Of a DNA stretch of 64,000 nt, positions 18,310-27,327 are shown piece by piece (within the stretch, counting starts at the first letter, position 1; each line of letters begins with the position of its first letter). The stretch is from Spirulina major PCC 6313 (GTDB lineage: Bacteria; Cyanobacteriota; Cyanobacteriia; Cyanobacteriales; Spirulinaceae): the NCBI RefSeq assembly GCF_001890765.1, contig NZ_KV878783.1, positions 249,028-313,027 of the forward strand. Reading direction: 5' to 3'. The translations under genes were made by a program, and so were the position numbers. The notes under the pieces were generated by a model that worked only from the letters and a program-made list of their open reading frames with translations, was not told where the DNA came from and ran no database searches.

Positions 18310-18386
18310 CTTAAATTGTTAAAAAAATACAGCTAGCTATTAGTTTAGCAGGAAATTGTCGGGAACCAAACGATTGAATTGAAAAC

Positions 18387-18422
18387 AAAAGGGAGAGAAA
18401 TGAGTTCATTTCTCTCCCTTTT
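18387..18422 (-). terminator. Perfect 17-bp hairpin between psbB and psbT
   Basis: AAAAGGGAGAGAAATGA, a GT loop, then the exact inverted copy ending in TTTT. The 3' T-run is present on both strands, so this is a strong intrinsic terminator candidate. It lies 48 bp past the psbB stop and would uncouple psbT from psbB or set their ratio. Confidence 0.75.
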
Positions 18423-18429
18423 CTTCAGC

Positions 18430-18457
18430 GTTGTCAGGGGCGATCGCCCCTGACAAC
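18430..18457. repeat. Perfect 28-bp palindrome centred on HIP1
   Basis: GTTGTCAGGGGCGA and its exact inverse TCGCCCCTGACAAC meet with no loop, with GCGATCGC at the centre, 13 bp after the psbB stop. In RNA it would fold as a 10-bp stem with the HIP1 octamer as loop. Confidence 0.85.
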
Positions 18458-18470
18458 AGTCTCAAGCATC

Positions 18471-20000
18471 TTAGGCTTCGTTTTTGATCCGAGTGGATTT
18501 ATCACCCACTTTCGCAAACACACCCCATTCCACTTGTTCTTCGAGATCTGCACCCACCCCCGCGAACACGTCACGGTAGAGCGTACGAGACCCGTGCCAA
18601 ATATGGCCGAAGAAGAAGAGCAACGCAAAGACGGCGTGACCGAAGGTAAACCAGCCACGGGTCGAGGTACGGAAGACCCCATCCGATCCCAAGGTTTCCC
18701 GATCAAAGTTGAAGGGTTGACCTAATTGGGCTTTCCGGGCAAATTGCTTCACTTGTTGGGGGTCGGTGAAGGTTTGACCAGCCAGAGACCCACCATAGAA
18801 GCTAACTTCTACACCAGCTTGCTCGAAGCTGTACTGCGATTCTGCCCGTCGGAACGGAATATCAGCACGCACCACACCATCCGCATCGGTTAAGACCACG
18901 GGGAAGGTTTCAAAGAAGTTCGGGAGACGACGCACGAAGAGTTGACGACCTTCGCTGTCTTTGAAGACGGGGTGACCCAACCATTCTTGGGCAATACCGT
19001 CCCCGTTCACCATCGGCCCAACGCGGAAGAGACCGCCTTTGGCAGGGCTGTTGCCCACGTAGTCGTAGAAGGCGAGTTTGTCGGGAATTTTCGACCAAGC
19101 TTCAGCGTAGGTTTCACCGTCAGCCAGGCTGGCTTCGATCCGGTTTTCGATTTCAGCTTGGAAGTACCCTTGATCCCATTGATAGCGGGTGGGGCCAAAC
19201 AGTTCGATCGGGGTGGTGGCGCTGCCGTACCACATCGTTCCAGCCACCACGAAGGCAGCAAAGAAGACGGCGGCAATACTGCTCGACAGCACGGTTTCGA
19301 TGTTCCCCATCCGCAGGGCTTTGTAGAGCCGTTCGGGGGGACGTACCGTGAGGTGGAACAGTCCGGCGATGATGCCGACGATACCCGCTGCAATGTGGTG
19401 GGCGACAACTCCCCCCGCGTTGAAAGGGTTAAAGCCGGCGGGGCCCCATTCTGGGGCGACGGGCTGGATATGCCCGGTCAGCCCGTAGGGGTCGGATACC
19501 CACATTCCTGGCCCGAAGAGGCCGGTAAGGTGGAATGCACCAAAGCCGAAGCAGAGTAAGCCGGACAAGAATAAGTGAATCCCAAACATTTTGGGCAAGT
19601 CGAGGGCGGGTTCGCCGGTGCGGGAGTCGATAAAGAGTTCGAGATCCCAATAGACCCAGTGCCAGCAGGCAGCGAGGAATAGTAAACCGGAGAGAATGAT
19701 ATGAGCGATCGCCACCCCTTCAATGGACCAAAAACCCGGATCAACATAGGGTTCGCCGGTAACGTTCCAGCCGCCCCATGAGGACGTTACACCGAGTCGC
19801 GCTAAGAACGGCATCACGAACATCCCTTGCCGCCACATCGGGTTGAGGACGGGATCACTGGGATCAAAAATGGCGAGTTCGTAAAGTGCCATGGAACCGG
19901 CCCAACCCGCAACGAGGGCCGTGTGCATTAAATGCACAGAAATGAGCCGCCCCGGATCGTTTAGGACGACTGTATGTACTCTGTACCAAGGTAGTCCCAT
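18471..20000 (-). CDS. psbB: Photosystem II core antenna CP47
   Basis: 509 residues, the normal CP47 length, starting [19 protein letters not shown]. Six membrane helices, the family's chlorophyll-binding His pairs and the large lumenal loop between helices V and VI are present. CP47 carries the inner antenna chlorophylls and passes energy to the reaction centre. An AGGAGGAG lies about 9 bases upstream. The next gene on this strand is psbT. The codons are strongly biased, as in a highly expressed gene. Identification is certain. Confidence 0.99.
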   Translation of the reverse strand: MGLPWYRVHTVVLNDPGRLISVHLMHTALVAGWAGSMALYELAIFDPSDPVLNPMWRQGMFVMPFLARLGVTSSWGGWNVTGEPYVDPGFWSIEGVAIAHIILSGLLFLAACWHWVYWDLELFIDSRTGEPALDLPKMFGIHLFLSGLLCFGFGAFHLTGLFGPGMWVSDPYGLTGHIQPVAPEWGPAGFNPFNAGGVVAHHIAAGIVGIIAGLFHLTVRPPERLYKALRMGNIETVLSSSIAAVFFAAFVVAGTMWYGSATTPIELFGPTRYQWDQGYFQAEIENRIEASLADGETYAEAWSKIPDKLAFYDYVGNSPAKGGLFRVGPMVNGDGIAQEWLGHPVFKDSEGRQLFVRRLPNFFETFPVVLTDADGVVRADIPFRRAESQYSFEQAGVEVSFYGGSLAGQTFTDPQQVKQFARKAQLGQPFNFDRETLGSDGVFRTSTRGWFTFGHAVFALLFFFGHIWHGSRTLYRDVFAGVGADLEEQVEWGVFAKVGDKSTRIKNEA

Positions 20001-20332
20001 CGACTACGCTCCTCCTATTGAAAATAGTGTCTAGTCAGATTTTGTTTTTAACTGAAGCTTAAGCAGCTATCGGTCGAAATCATCTTAGACGGAAGATTTC
20101 GAGTTTCAAGTCTGCCAAACTACGGACAAAGCTGAAAGTTGTTTAAAGAAGTGTAAACGATTGTGAGAGGGAATCGCAAGGTAATTTTAGGGATCAGAGG
20201 GGCGGGAGAAGAGTACGGGATATCAGGGCTTGCGGGGGAGTGACGGGGGGGAAGCGCGATCGCCCTCTCACACCCATCCCCCAGCGCTGACCCAAAACCG
20301 CGCCCGGTTTCACCCCTGAATGCCCCCAGACC
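20001..20332. other. psbB 5' region, otherwise empty
   Basis: 332 bp between psbB and the 101-residue gene. It holds the psbB ribosome-binding site (complement of 20009-20016) and the promoter listed below. The part from about 20160 to 20330 shows nothing I recognise. Confidence 0.6.
20092..20109 (-). promoter_or_regulatory. Candidate psbB promoter
   Basis: On the minus strand TTGAAA and TAAGAT are separated by 10 bases of visible core within an 18-base window as numbered on the + strand: the -35 complement TTTCAA is at 20104-20109 and the -10 complement ATCTTA at 20092-20097. That spacing (6 bp) is too short for a standard pair, so only the -10-like TAAGAT, about 92 bp before the start codon, is a reasonable element. 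No better -35 is seen. Confidence 0.2.
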
Positions 20333-20638
20333 CTAAGGGCGCAACAGACTCTCCGCCGTGGTCAGTCGATGAATGACCTGATCCGCATCCATCAGCCGCT
20401 TCAGCATGACCTGACCAATGGTCGCCGCCGCCGGGTGAGCCGGTTCCGGACGCACCTCCAACATCAAAACCGCCTCTTCTGCCTCGTAGAGCCACAGGGT
20501 TTCCCCTTGTTCCACTAAACCCAGGCTGAGCCGTTGAATCTTGGGTTTTCGCCGCCAAGTGGCTTCATTCCAAATTCCGCCGAATTCCCACACTCGACCC
20601 ACTAGCCACCCTTCCGATAGAAAAAAATAACGAGTCAT
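20333..20638 (-). CDS. Conserved cyanobacterial hypothetical protein, 101 aa
   Basis: Starts MTRYFFLSEGWLVGRVWEFG. It has an alternating hydrophobic and charged beta-rich N-terminal part with WRRKPKIQRLSLGLVEQGETL, then a helical C-terminus. No membrane segment, signal peptide or known motif. Its codon use resembles the flanking real genes and the frame is closed on both sides by non-coding DNA, so I think it is coded. Its job is unknown. It is divergent from the DMT transporter gene. Confidence 0.6.
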   Translation of the reverse strand: MTRYFFLSEGWLVGRVWEFGGIWNEATWRRKPKIQRLSLGLVEQGETLWLYEAEEAVLMLEVRPEPAHPAAATIGQVMLKRLMDADQVIHRLTTAESLLRP

Positions 20639-20884
20639 TGTTCTAGTACCTCACCATGAATCAACACGTCAGCCTGCGGCATTCCCTTAATCTCGCCCCC
20701 CTCAACCATTACCGCAGCCCCAATTGCACTGAGGATGATTTTTTTGCCGCGAAACCGTTAAAACTTTCTAAAAAGAATCTATCTATCACGCGGATCGTCC
20801 GTAGCCTAACGTCATAGAATACCAGTAACCTACTCCTCGGCTCTTGGGGACTGGCATGGTACTGCGAACACAGAGGAACAGATA

Positions 20885-22555
20885 ATGGGGCAACTGGATA
20901 GATCATCGAACTTACATGCTGACTCACCAGAAACAACAGATCAGAGCCTTTCGTCTCTTACCCAAGAGCTAGAGAATCTTAAACACAGTCTCGTGATGCA
21001 GCTCAAGCAGGAAATCAATCAACTGCAAGAGCGCAAAACTGAACTCATCAACGAGACATTAACCCTAGAGCGCCAGCGAGACGAGCAGATCAAGCAACAG
21101 CAAACCATCTCGCAAGAACTCGCTCCCATGATTGCGGAGCAACTACTCGATTACATCCGGAGCCAATCCCACCCCAATGCTGCGCCACCGGGAACCCTGG
21201 CCAATGGGGCCCTCGACAACTACAACGATAATGCCTATCGCCTGATTAGCTCCCTCGATACGACGCTGCGCACCACCTTTCGCACCCTCCAGCAGGATCT
21301 GAATAGCTACCAAAGCACCCTATCGCAGCAGTTGGGGCAAATGTACAGCTTGGAGCAGCAGGGAGAGGCGATCCTCGAAGCGTTGGTCAGTCGGTTAAAA
21401 ACGGAACTGCGGACAGATGGGGTTCCAGACGGGGATGCCGCCACGGCCATTCAGCCCCCCCACACCGTCGGCCAACCCGAAACGACCCCAACGACTCAGC
21501 AGACTGCTCCTCAACCCCAAACCCCTGCCCCTTCTGGCCGTACACCCTCTAGCCCTCCCCCCCCGAAAAAAGTCAAGTTCTCCACGCTCCAACTGGGTTT
21601 CCTTTTGGTGATGTTTTCCTCCTTGGCGTTGTCGCTGCAAAATGTCGTGATTTCGATCATTTTGAACGAGTCGTCCCTGTTTGGCGTGTTCACCACCGGG
21701 GGCTATATTTCGCCGAGTTTTGGTAACTCCCTAATGATTCTGTTCATGCGGATGGTGGTGGTGGTTCCACTCATGGCGGTGCTGGCACAAATTCTTTACC
21801 CCAATAGTTGGTCAGATATTCAGCGATTTCTAAAAGCGAAAGACTGGATCGGCTATGCCTATGTGACAGGCTGTGGATTTTTCCTCTTTGTCTCATCGGC
21901 GTTGATTTATATGGCCTTGGGGGCATTGTCTCCGGGGGTGGCGCTGACCCTGTTTTTCATTTTCCCGATTGTGACGGTGTTGTGTTCCTGGCTCTTTTTT
22001 GGGGAGCAGCCCTCTATTGTGCGCTGGGGGGCAACCTTTACGGTGTTTTTAGGGGTGGTGTTGATCGCGTCTCCCGGTGGGGCAGCCACTGCCGCCATGA
22101 GCACCGAAGGCATTGCCGCTGCCATTGGCGCGGGGGTGACGTTTGCCTTTCATGTGCTTTTGATTCAGGCTTGTACGAAACGACTGCACCCGGTGCCGTT
22201 TAGTGTGGTGAATTTTGTCGTGATTCTGATTTTCTCGGCGTTGAGTCTCTTTTTGCCCTTTACCCAAAGCACGATTAATGTTGATCCGGGGATGTGGCCG
22301 AATCTGATTATTAGTGGATTTGTGTTGGGGGCGTTGACGCTGTTGAGCTATCTCTCGAATAACATCGGGATTAGCTATATCGGGGCGGCACGGGCTTCAA
22401 TTTTCGGCGCATCGGGGCCAGCCTTAACGTCGTTGTTGGCTTGGATTATGATTGGTCGGGATATGAGTTCGATGCAGTTGGTGGGGATGGTGATTGTGTC
22501 TCTGGGCGTGCTGGGGCAGAACTTGGAGCGTTTTTTAAAAAAACCGGCGAAGTGA
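20885..22555 (+). CDS. EamA/DMT-family transporter with long N-terminal coiled coil
   Basis: 556 residues. Residues about 20-90 form a Gln/Glu/Leu-rich coiled coil (LTQELENLKHSLVMQLKQEI and onward), then a Pro/Thr-rich linker (about 175-225) and about ten membrane helices in two EamA repeats (about 235-550). EamA proteins export or import small metabolites; the substrate is unknown. A cytoplasmic coiled coil in front of an EamA core is unusual and could drive oligomerisation or bind a partner. The small PCP_red gene begins 9 bp after the stop, so the two probably share an mRNA. Confidence 0.8.
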   Translation: MGQLDRSSNLHADSPETTDQSLSSLTQELENLKHSLVMQLKQEINQLQERKTELINETLTLERQRDEQIKQQQTISQELAPMIAEQLLDYIRSQSHPNAAPPGTLANGALDNYNDNAYRLISSLDTTLRTTFRTLQQDLNSYQSTLSQQLGQMYSLEQQGEAILEALVSRLKTELRTDGVPDGDAATAIQPPHTVGQPETTPTTQQTAPQPQTPAPSGRTPSSPPPPKKVKFSTLQLGFLLVMFSSLALSLQNVVISIILNESSLFGVFTTGGYISPSFGNSLMILFMRMVVVVPLMAVLAQILYPNSWSDIQRFLKAKDWIGYAYVTGCGFFLFVSSALIYMALGALSPGVALTLFFIFPIVTVLCSWLFFGEQPSIVRWGATFTVFLGVVLIASPGGAATAAMSTEGIAAAIGAGVTFAFHVLLIQACTKRLHPVPFSVVNFVVILIFSALSLFLPFTQSTINVDPGMWPNLIISGFVLGALTLLSYLSNNIGISYIGAARASIFGASGPALTSLLAWIMIGRDMSSMQLVGMVIVSLGVLGQNLERFLKKPAK

Positions 22556-22564
22556 GGTGAACTG

Positions 22565-22750
22565 ATGACCAGTGCAGAGTTTGACGGTGCGGTGCGGTGG
22601 ACACCGGCAGCCCGCCAAAAGTTGAATAATATTCCGTATTTTGTGCGATCGCAGGCTCGACAACGGATCGAAGCGTTGACCCGTGAAACTGAGGATGGCA
22701 TCGTGACTGAGGCGATCGTGGAGCAGGCGCGGCTGGAATTCGGGCAGTGA
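22565..22750 (+). CDS. Stand-alone PCP_red domain protein, 61 aa
   Basis: Consists only of the PCP_red fold found at the C-terminus of the light-independent protochlorophyllide reductase subunit Chl[21 protein letters not shown], then [11 protein letters not shown] and a final helix ending ARLEFGQ. In ChlB this domain helps hold substrate. The function of the free domain, common in cyanobacteria, is not established, though a link with tetrapyrrole or chlorophyll metabolism is a reasonable guess. It follows the DMT gene by 9 bp. Confidence 0.8.
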   Translation: MTSAEFDGAVRWTPAARQKLNNIPYFVRSQARQRIEALTRETEDGIVTEAIVEQARLEFGQ

Positions 22751-22825
22751 GATTGCAGGATGAAGCGCGATCGCCCCACAATAGAGTAAAGAACTGTAAC
22801 ATTTCTGACGGCTCTAGAACCGCTT

Positions 22826-24076
22826 ATGTTGACCCTTGATCCTGCTCCCCACCCTGCCCATGACCCCCTCGCCCTTGATTGTGATCTGGCCATCATCGGG
22901 GGGGGGATTGTGGGCGCAACGTTAGCGGCGGCGCTGCGGGGGTCGGGCTTGCGGATTTGTCTGTTCGAGGCGAATTCCCTCAATGGCTTAAAACAGCGTC
23001 AACGAGCCTATGCGGTGTCGCTCCTGTCGAGCCAAATTTTCACCGGCATCGGGATTTGGAACAAAATCGCCCCGCAGATCGCTCCCTTTCGGCGGATTCA
23101 ACTGTCCGATGCGGACTATGGGCGGACGGTGGGCTTTGGGCCGGAGGATGTGGGGTTACCCGCCTTGGGGTATGTGGCGGAACATCAGATCTTGACGGCG
23201 GAACTTCAAGCGTTCCTCGCGACTTCACCCCAGGTGCAATGGCGATGGGAGGCCCAAGTGACCCAGGTTGAACCCGGAACCGATTACACCGTGGTGCATT
23301 ACCACCAGGGGGAAGAGGCGAAACAGGTGAAAACGCGGTTAGTGGTGGGTGCGGATGGGGCGCGATCGCCCATTCGGCAACAGGCGCAGATTCACACCAA
23401 AGGCTGGAAATACTGGCAGTCCTGCGTTACCTTCACGATTCGCCACCAAAACCCCAGTAATGATACTGCCTACGAACGCTTTTGGTATGACGGGCCGATG
23501 GGGGTGCTGCCCCTGCCGGGGAATCGCTGCCAGGTGGTCTGGACGGCTCCCCATGCGGAGGCTCAAGCCCTGCAAGCCCTGGCCCCGGATGAATTTTTAG
23601 CCCGCTTTGCAGAACGGACGCAACACAGTTTTACCGGGCTAGAAGTGATTAGCGATCGCTTCTTATTTCCGGTGCAGTTGATGCAGAGCGATCGCTACAG
23701 TCAGCCCCGCCTCGCCCTGATCGGCGATGCCGCCCACTGTTGTCACCCCGTCGGCGGCCAAGGCTTAAACCTCGGCATCCGCGACGCGGCCGCCCTCGCC
23801 GAAGTCCTCACCACCGCCCACCGCAACGGCGAAGACCTCGGCTCCCCCGCCGTCCTCAAACGCTACGAACGGTGGCGCAAGCCAGAAAACTGGGTCATTC
23901 TCGCCTTCACGGACTTTCTCGATCGCTTCTTCTCCAATCGCATCGCGCCCATCGTTGCCCTGCGCCGCCTCGGTCTTTGGGGTTTACATCTCATCTACCC
24001 GGCGAAAATTCTCGCCCTGCGTTTGATGACGGGCTTCCTCGGACGGCGGCCACAATTGGCGAAGTTGGGGGAATAG
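22826..24076 (+). CDS. UbiH/VisC-like FAD-dependent hydroxylase
   Basis: 416 residues. Dinucleotide-binding IIGGGIVGATLAAAL (about 30-44), the middle RLVVGADGARSPIRQ DG motif, and the C-terminal LIGDAAHCCHPVGGQGLNLG that binds the FAD ribityl chain. These flavin monooxygenases hydroxylate aromatic rings of quinone precursors; a plastoquinone-related or other aromatic substrate is an inference. The C-terminal 50 residues are hydrophobic and may touch the membrane. It starts 75 bp after the PCP_red stop. The frame is intact. Confidence 0.85.
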   Translation: MLTLDPAPHPAHDPLALDCDLAIIGGGIVGATLAAALRGSGLRICLFEANSLNGLKQRQRAYAVSLLSSQIFTGIGIWNKIAPQIAPFRRIQLSDADYGRTVGFGPEDVGLPALGYVAEHQILTAELQAFLATSPQVQWRWEAQVTQVEPGTDYTVVHYHQGEEAKQVKTRLVVGADGARSPIRQQAQIHTKGWKYWQSCVTFTIRHQNPSNDTAYERFWYDGPMGVLPLPGNRCQVVWTAPHAEAQALQALAPDEFLARFAERTQHSFTGLEVISDRFLFPVQLMQSDRYSQPRLALIGDAAHCCHPVGGQGLNLGIRDAAALAEVLTTAHRNGEDLGSPAVLKRYERWRKPENWVILAFTDFLDRFFSNRIAPIVALRRLGLWGLHLIYPAKILALRLMTGFLGRRPQLAKLGE

Positions 24077-24270
24077 TGGCGAGACTGCTGATTGAACGTG
24101 GGTCGGTTTCGGTTGTTTCCCTTCGGTTCATTCATGAAATTGAACGGCGCGATCGCACCGTCACACCCCTTCCTGTCGCCGTGCCGGATAACTCACATTA
24201 CTCGTGCTTGGTTTGGGTGATTAATTAGCGGTATTGTGCAAAGAGATAGTATTTGTCTTGATTACCTCTT

Positions 24271-25275
24271 ATGATTGCCTCCTCACACACGCCTGTCAGT
24301 TCTCATCTGACCATCACGCATCTCGACCACACGCCCGCTAGTGAAATCACCCCCGCTGGCGAAGATGTTATGGCTGGATTGAGCCAGCCCCAAAAAACCC
24401 TGCCGCCCCGCTATTTCTACGACGAGCGCGGCTCGCAACTGTTTGAGCAAATTTGTAGCACGCCGGAATATTACCCCACCCGCACCGAGGCGAGCATTTT
24501 ACGCAAGTATGCCCATGATTTAGCCCAACGCACGGGCAGTTGTGAATTGGTGGAATTGGGGAGCGGTAGCTCAACGAAAACCCGTTACATTCTCAGTGCT
24601 TACGATCAACTCGATGCGCCGTTTTACTATGTGCCCATTGATGTGAGCCAAGAAATTCTCGTCGCCAGTGCCGAGCAACTGTTACAGGACTATCCCCGCT
24701 TGCAGGTGCAGGGGTTGGTGGGAACCTATGAGCAGGCGATCGCTCATTTGCCAGAGTCCCCCGTCGGCGCACGGTTGGTGATCTTTCTCGGCAGTACCTT
24801 GGGAAATTTTTCGGCGGCGGATTGCGATCGCTTCTTTGTTGAGCTAGATAACGCCCTTAACCCCGGTGATTATGTGCTCTTAGGGGTGGATTTGCAAAAA
24901 CCCAAGGAGATTTTAGAAGCGGCCTACAACGATGCAGCAGGGGTAACGGCAGCTTTTAACCTCAATATGTTGGCCCATTTAAATTGGCGGTTTGGGGGAG
25001 ATTTTGACCTCAACCAGTTTACCCATCGCGCCCTGTATAACGAAGCGGCGGGCCAGATGGAAATGTATTTGGATAGTCAGCGATCGCAAACCGTCCACCT
25101 CCGCGACCTAGATTTCACGGTCAACATTGCCGCTGGGGAAAGTCTCCACACGGAAATTTCGCGCAAATTTAACCTCGACCACCTCCAAGCCGACCTCCAA
25201 CGCCACCATCTCACCCCCCGCCAAGTGTGGACCGATGACCAAAACTGGTTCGGCCTCGTGCTCTGTCAGCGTTAA
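24271..25275 (+). CDS. egtD: L-histidine N-alpha-methyltransferase EgtD
   Basis: 334 residues. After a variable head comes LPPRYFYDERGSQLFEQIC and TPEYYPTRTEASIL, both hallmarks of EgtD, then the SAM motif VELGSGSSTKTRYIL, FLGSTLGNF and the substrate-pocket residues further on. EgtD trimethylates histidine to hercynine, the first step of ergothioneine synthesis, a thiol antioxidant. The usual partner EgtB (sulfoxide synthase) is not next to it. It is an independent gene with 194 bp of empty DNA upstream. Confidence 0.9.
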   Translation: MIASSHTPVSSHLTITHLDHTPASEITPAGEDVMAGLSQPQKTLPPRYFYDERGSQLFEQICSTPEYYPTRTEASILRKYAHDLAQRTGSCELVELGSGSSTKTRYILSAYDQLDAPFYYVPIDVSQEILVASAEQLLQDYPRLQVQGLVGTYEQAIAHLPESPVGARLVIFLGSTLGNFSAADCDRFFVELDNALNPGDYVLLGVDLQKPKEILEAAYNDAAGVTAAFNLNMLAHLNWRFGGDFDLNQFTHRALYNEAAGQMEMYLDSQRSQTVHLRDLDFTVNIAAGESLHTEISRKFNLDHLQADLQRHHLTPRQVWTDDQNWFGLVLCQR

Positions 25276-25463
25276 TGCGCTGAGGGTTGAGTATCCGAGG
25301 GCTGAGCGAGTCGTTCGCGTCGCGTCTCCGCAGGAGATAGCCCGGCCACCCTTCGACAGACTCAGGGTGCAGGGGTGTTAAGAATCCGTACAACCGCGTG
25401 AAAACCATCACAGAAACAGGCTAGCCTCAATCATTACTGATGCTGTCGCTGCGATTTTTTCAG

Positions 25464-26573
25464 ATGCTAAACCGTCGTCATTTCCTTAACACCGCTGCCC
25501 TCACCACCACCGCCAGCCTTGTCGCCTGTAGCCAAGGGGCGACCCCCTCAACCTCCGCCACCGCTGAAGATAGCCTGCCCCGCGTGGAGTGGCGCATGGC
25601 CACCAGTTGGCCCCAGTCCCTCGATACGATTTTTGGGGGGGCACAATCGGTGTGCGATCGTGTGCGTGAAGCCACCGGGGGACGGTTCGACATTACCCCC
25701 TTTGCAGCAGGGGAAATCGTCGGCGGTCTTGAAGTGATGGATGCAGTGCAAAATGGAGCTGTAGAATGTGGCCACACCGCCGACTATTACTACATCGGCA
25801 AAAGTGCCGCCCTCGCCTTTGGGGCCAGCGTCCCCTTCGGCCTCACCGCCCAACAGCAAAACTCCTGGCTCTACTATGGCGGCGGCTTGGAACTCATCCA
25901 AAACATCTACGCCGATTTCAACATCATCAACTTCCCGGCGGGGAATACAGGCGCTCAAATGGGCGGCTGGTACAAAACAGAAATTCAATCTGTGGCTGAC
26001 CTCAACGGCCTCAAAATGCGGATTCCCGGTTTAGGGGGAAAAGTGATGGCGAAGTTGGGGGTGAATGTGCAGGTGTTGCCGGGGGGCGATACCTTCGTGG
26101 CGTTGGATCGAGGCGCGATCGATGCGGCGGAATGGGTGGGGCCTTACGATGACGAAAAGCTCGGCCTGCACCAAGCCGCCAAATTCTACTACTACCCCGG
26201 TTGGTGGGAACCGGGCCCGACCTTGGATTTGTTAATCAGCCGCGCCGCCTGGGACAAACTCCCCCCCGAATATCAAGCCATTCTCCAAGCTGCCGCCAAA
26301 GAAGCCAACCTGAATATGCTGGCCCAATACGACAGCCTTAACCGTGCCGCGTTGATTCGTCTCCAAGGGGAAGGCGTGCAATTGCGCACCTACAGCCCAG
26401 ATATTCTCGCCGCTGCCCAAACTGCCACCCAAGAATTATTTGAGGAAAGCAGTGCCGAGGATGAAACCTTCCGCACGGTGTATGAGCAGTGGGAGCAGTT
26501 CCGGCAAGAGGTGGTGGCGTGGAATGCGATTAATGAGTTGAGCTTTACCCGCTTCGTGGCTCCGGAAAGCTAG
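25464..26573 (+). CDS. TRAP-type (DctP-like) solute-binding lipoprotein
   Basis: 369 residues from the second Met. [17 protein letters not shown] followed by VACSQG is a twin-arginine signal with a lipobox (Cys at about 22), so it should be exported folded and anchored by lipid. The mature protein has the TakP/DctP pattern: [40 protein letters not shown], the [14 protein letters not shown] motif and [14 protein letters not shown]. Relatives bind 2-oxo acids or other organic acids, often with a metal. No DctQ/DctM membrane genes adjoin. I prefer this start because the Tat motif then sits at the N-terminus; a start 24 bp upstream is also possible. Confidence 0.8.
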   Translation: MLNRRHFLNTAALTTTASLVACSQGATPSTSATAEDSLPRVEWRMATSWPQSLDTIFGGAQSVCDRVREATGGRFDITPFAAGEIVGGLEVMDAVQNGAVECGHTADYYYIGKSAALAFGASVPFGLTAQQQNSWLYYGGGLELIQNIYADFNIINFPAGNTGAQMGGWYKTEIQSVADLNGLKMRIPGLGGKVMAKLGVNVQVLPGGDTFVALDRGAIDAAEWVGPYDDEKLGLHQAAKFYYYPGWWEPGPTLDLLISRAAWDKLPPEYQAILQAAAKEANLNMLAQYDSLNRAALIRLQGEGVQLRTYSPDILAAAQTATQELFEESSAEDETFRTVYEQWEQFRQEVVAWNAINELSFTRFVAPES

Positions 26574-26587
26574 ACGGTAGTGAGTTA

Positions 26588-26620
26588 GGCGGCAGCGAGC
26601 TAGCAGCCCGCACGACAGAG
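26588..26620. repeat. Dispersed GCGAGCTAG hairpin repeat, family 3 (copy 1)
   Basis: GGCGGCAGCGAGCTAGCAGC then CCGCACGACAGAG. Related copies are at 28778-28811 and, inverted, at 40589-40617. Each can form a short hairpin at the GCGAGC core. Confidence 0.55.
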
Positions 26621-26708
26621 GATTAATACCACCCAATCTCGATGCAAGTTGTAATGAACTGCTTCAGCTAAAATAGTGCAATACATATTGGTTGGGAGAT
26701 CGTCAATC

Positions 26709-27327
26709 ATGGGAAGAGGGCGCAGAGATAAAGTCTATTTAAAAATCGAGGATAGAGAAAACTTAGAACGAATTAGTCGAAATGGCTATGCTCCCGCGAA
26801 AAAGATCTTGCACGCCAGAATTTTACTGATGTGTGATGAAGGAGAAAATACCAAGAGAAAATGGACGGATGGCGAAATAGCGGAAGCATTGCAGGTGCAT
26901 AGAAATACTGTCGGTCGGATTCGTCAAAGATTTCTTCAAAACGGTGAAAAACCTGCGCTAGAAAGAAAAGTAAGGAAAACTTCCCCCACTCCTCCCAAGG
27001 TTGATGGCTCTAGCGAAGCCCAAATAATCGCCCTCTGTTGTTCAGACCCACCAGAAGGGCGAACTGCTTGGACGATCAGACTATTAACGTCAGAACTCAA
27101 GGAAAGACAAATAATCACTGAAATTTCCGCCTCGACGGTTTGGCGTACTCTAAAAAAAACGAATTACGACCTTGGAAAACCCAGAGATTTTGTATTCCCG
27201 AAAAAGATTTAGCAAGATTCGTGGCAGAGATGGAAGTCGTCCTTGACTTGTACAGCATGGACCATGTGCAGAAGAACCTTTGATTGCGATGGATGAAGCA
27301 TCCAAGCAACTGCTTGGAGAGGTTTAC
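26709..27327 (+). pseudogene. IS630 transposase, N-terminal part, frameshifted
   Basis: Begins MGRGRRDKVYLKIEDRENL, with helix-turn-helix DGEIAEALQVHRNTVGRIRQ. The frame stops at 27212, but the +1 frame continues the family pattern (PEKDLARFVAEMEVVLDLYS), and after a second shift near 27265 reads EEPLIAMDEASKQLLGEV, which contains the first Asp of the DDE catalytic triad. It ends abruptly at the TTTAC where the TnpB element is inserted. Two frameshifts plus truncation leave no active product. Confidence 0.8.

Noticed and set aside
20092-20109. A full TTGAAA/TAAGAT promoter for psbB
   Set aside because: The two boxes are only 6 bp apart, too close for a standard promoter; only the -10-like element is kept, at low confidence.
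20656-20817. 53-residue open frame between the 101-residue gene and the DMT gene
   Set aside because: No ribosome-binding site, no known motif, and a composition not distinct from non-coding DNA; it could be real but I cannot support it.
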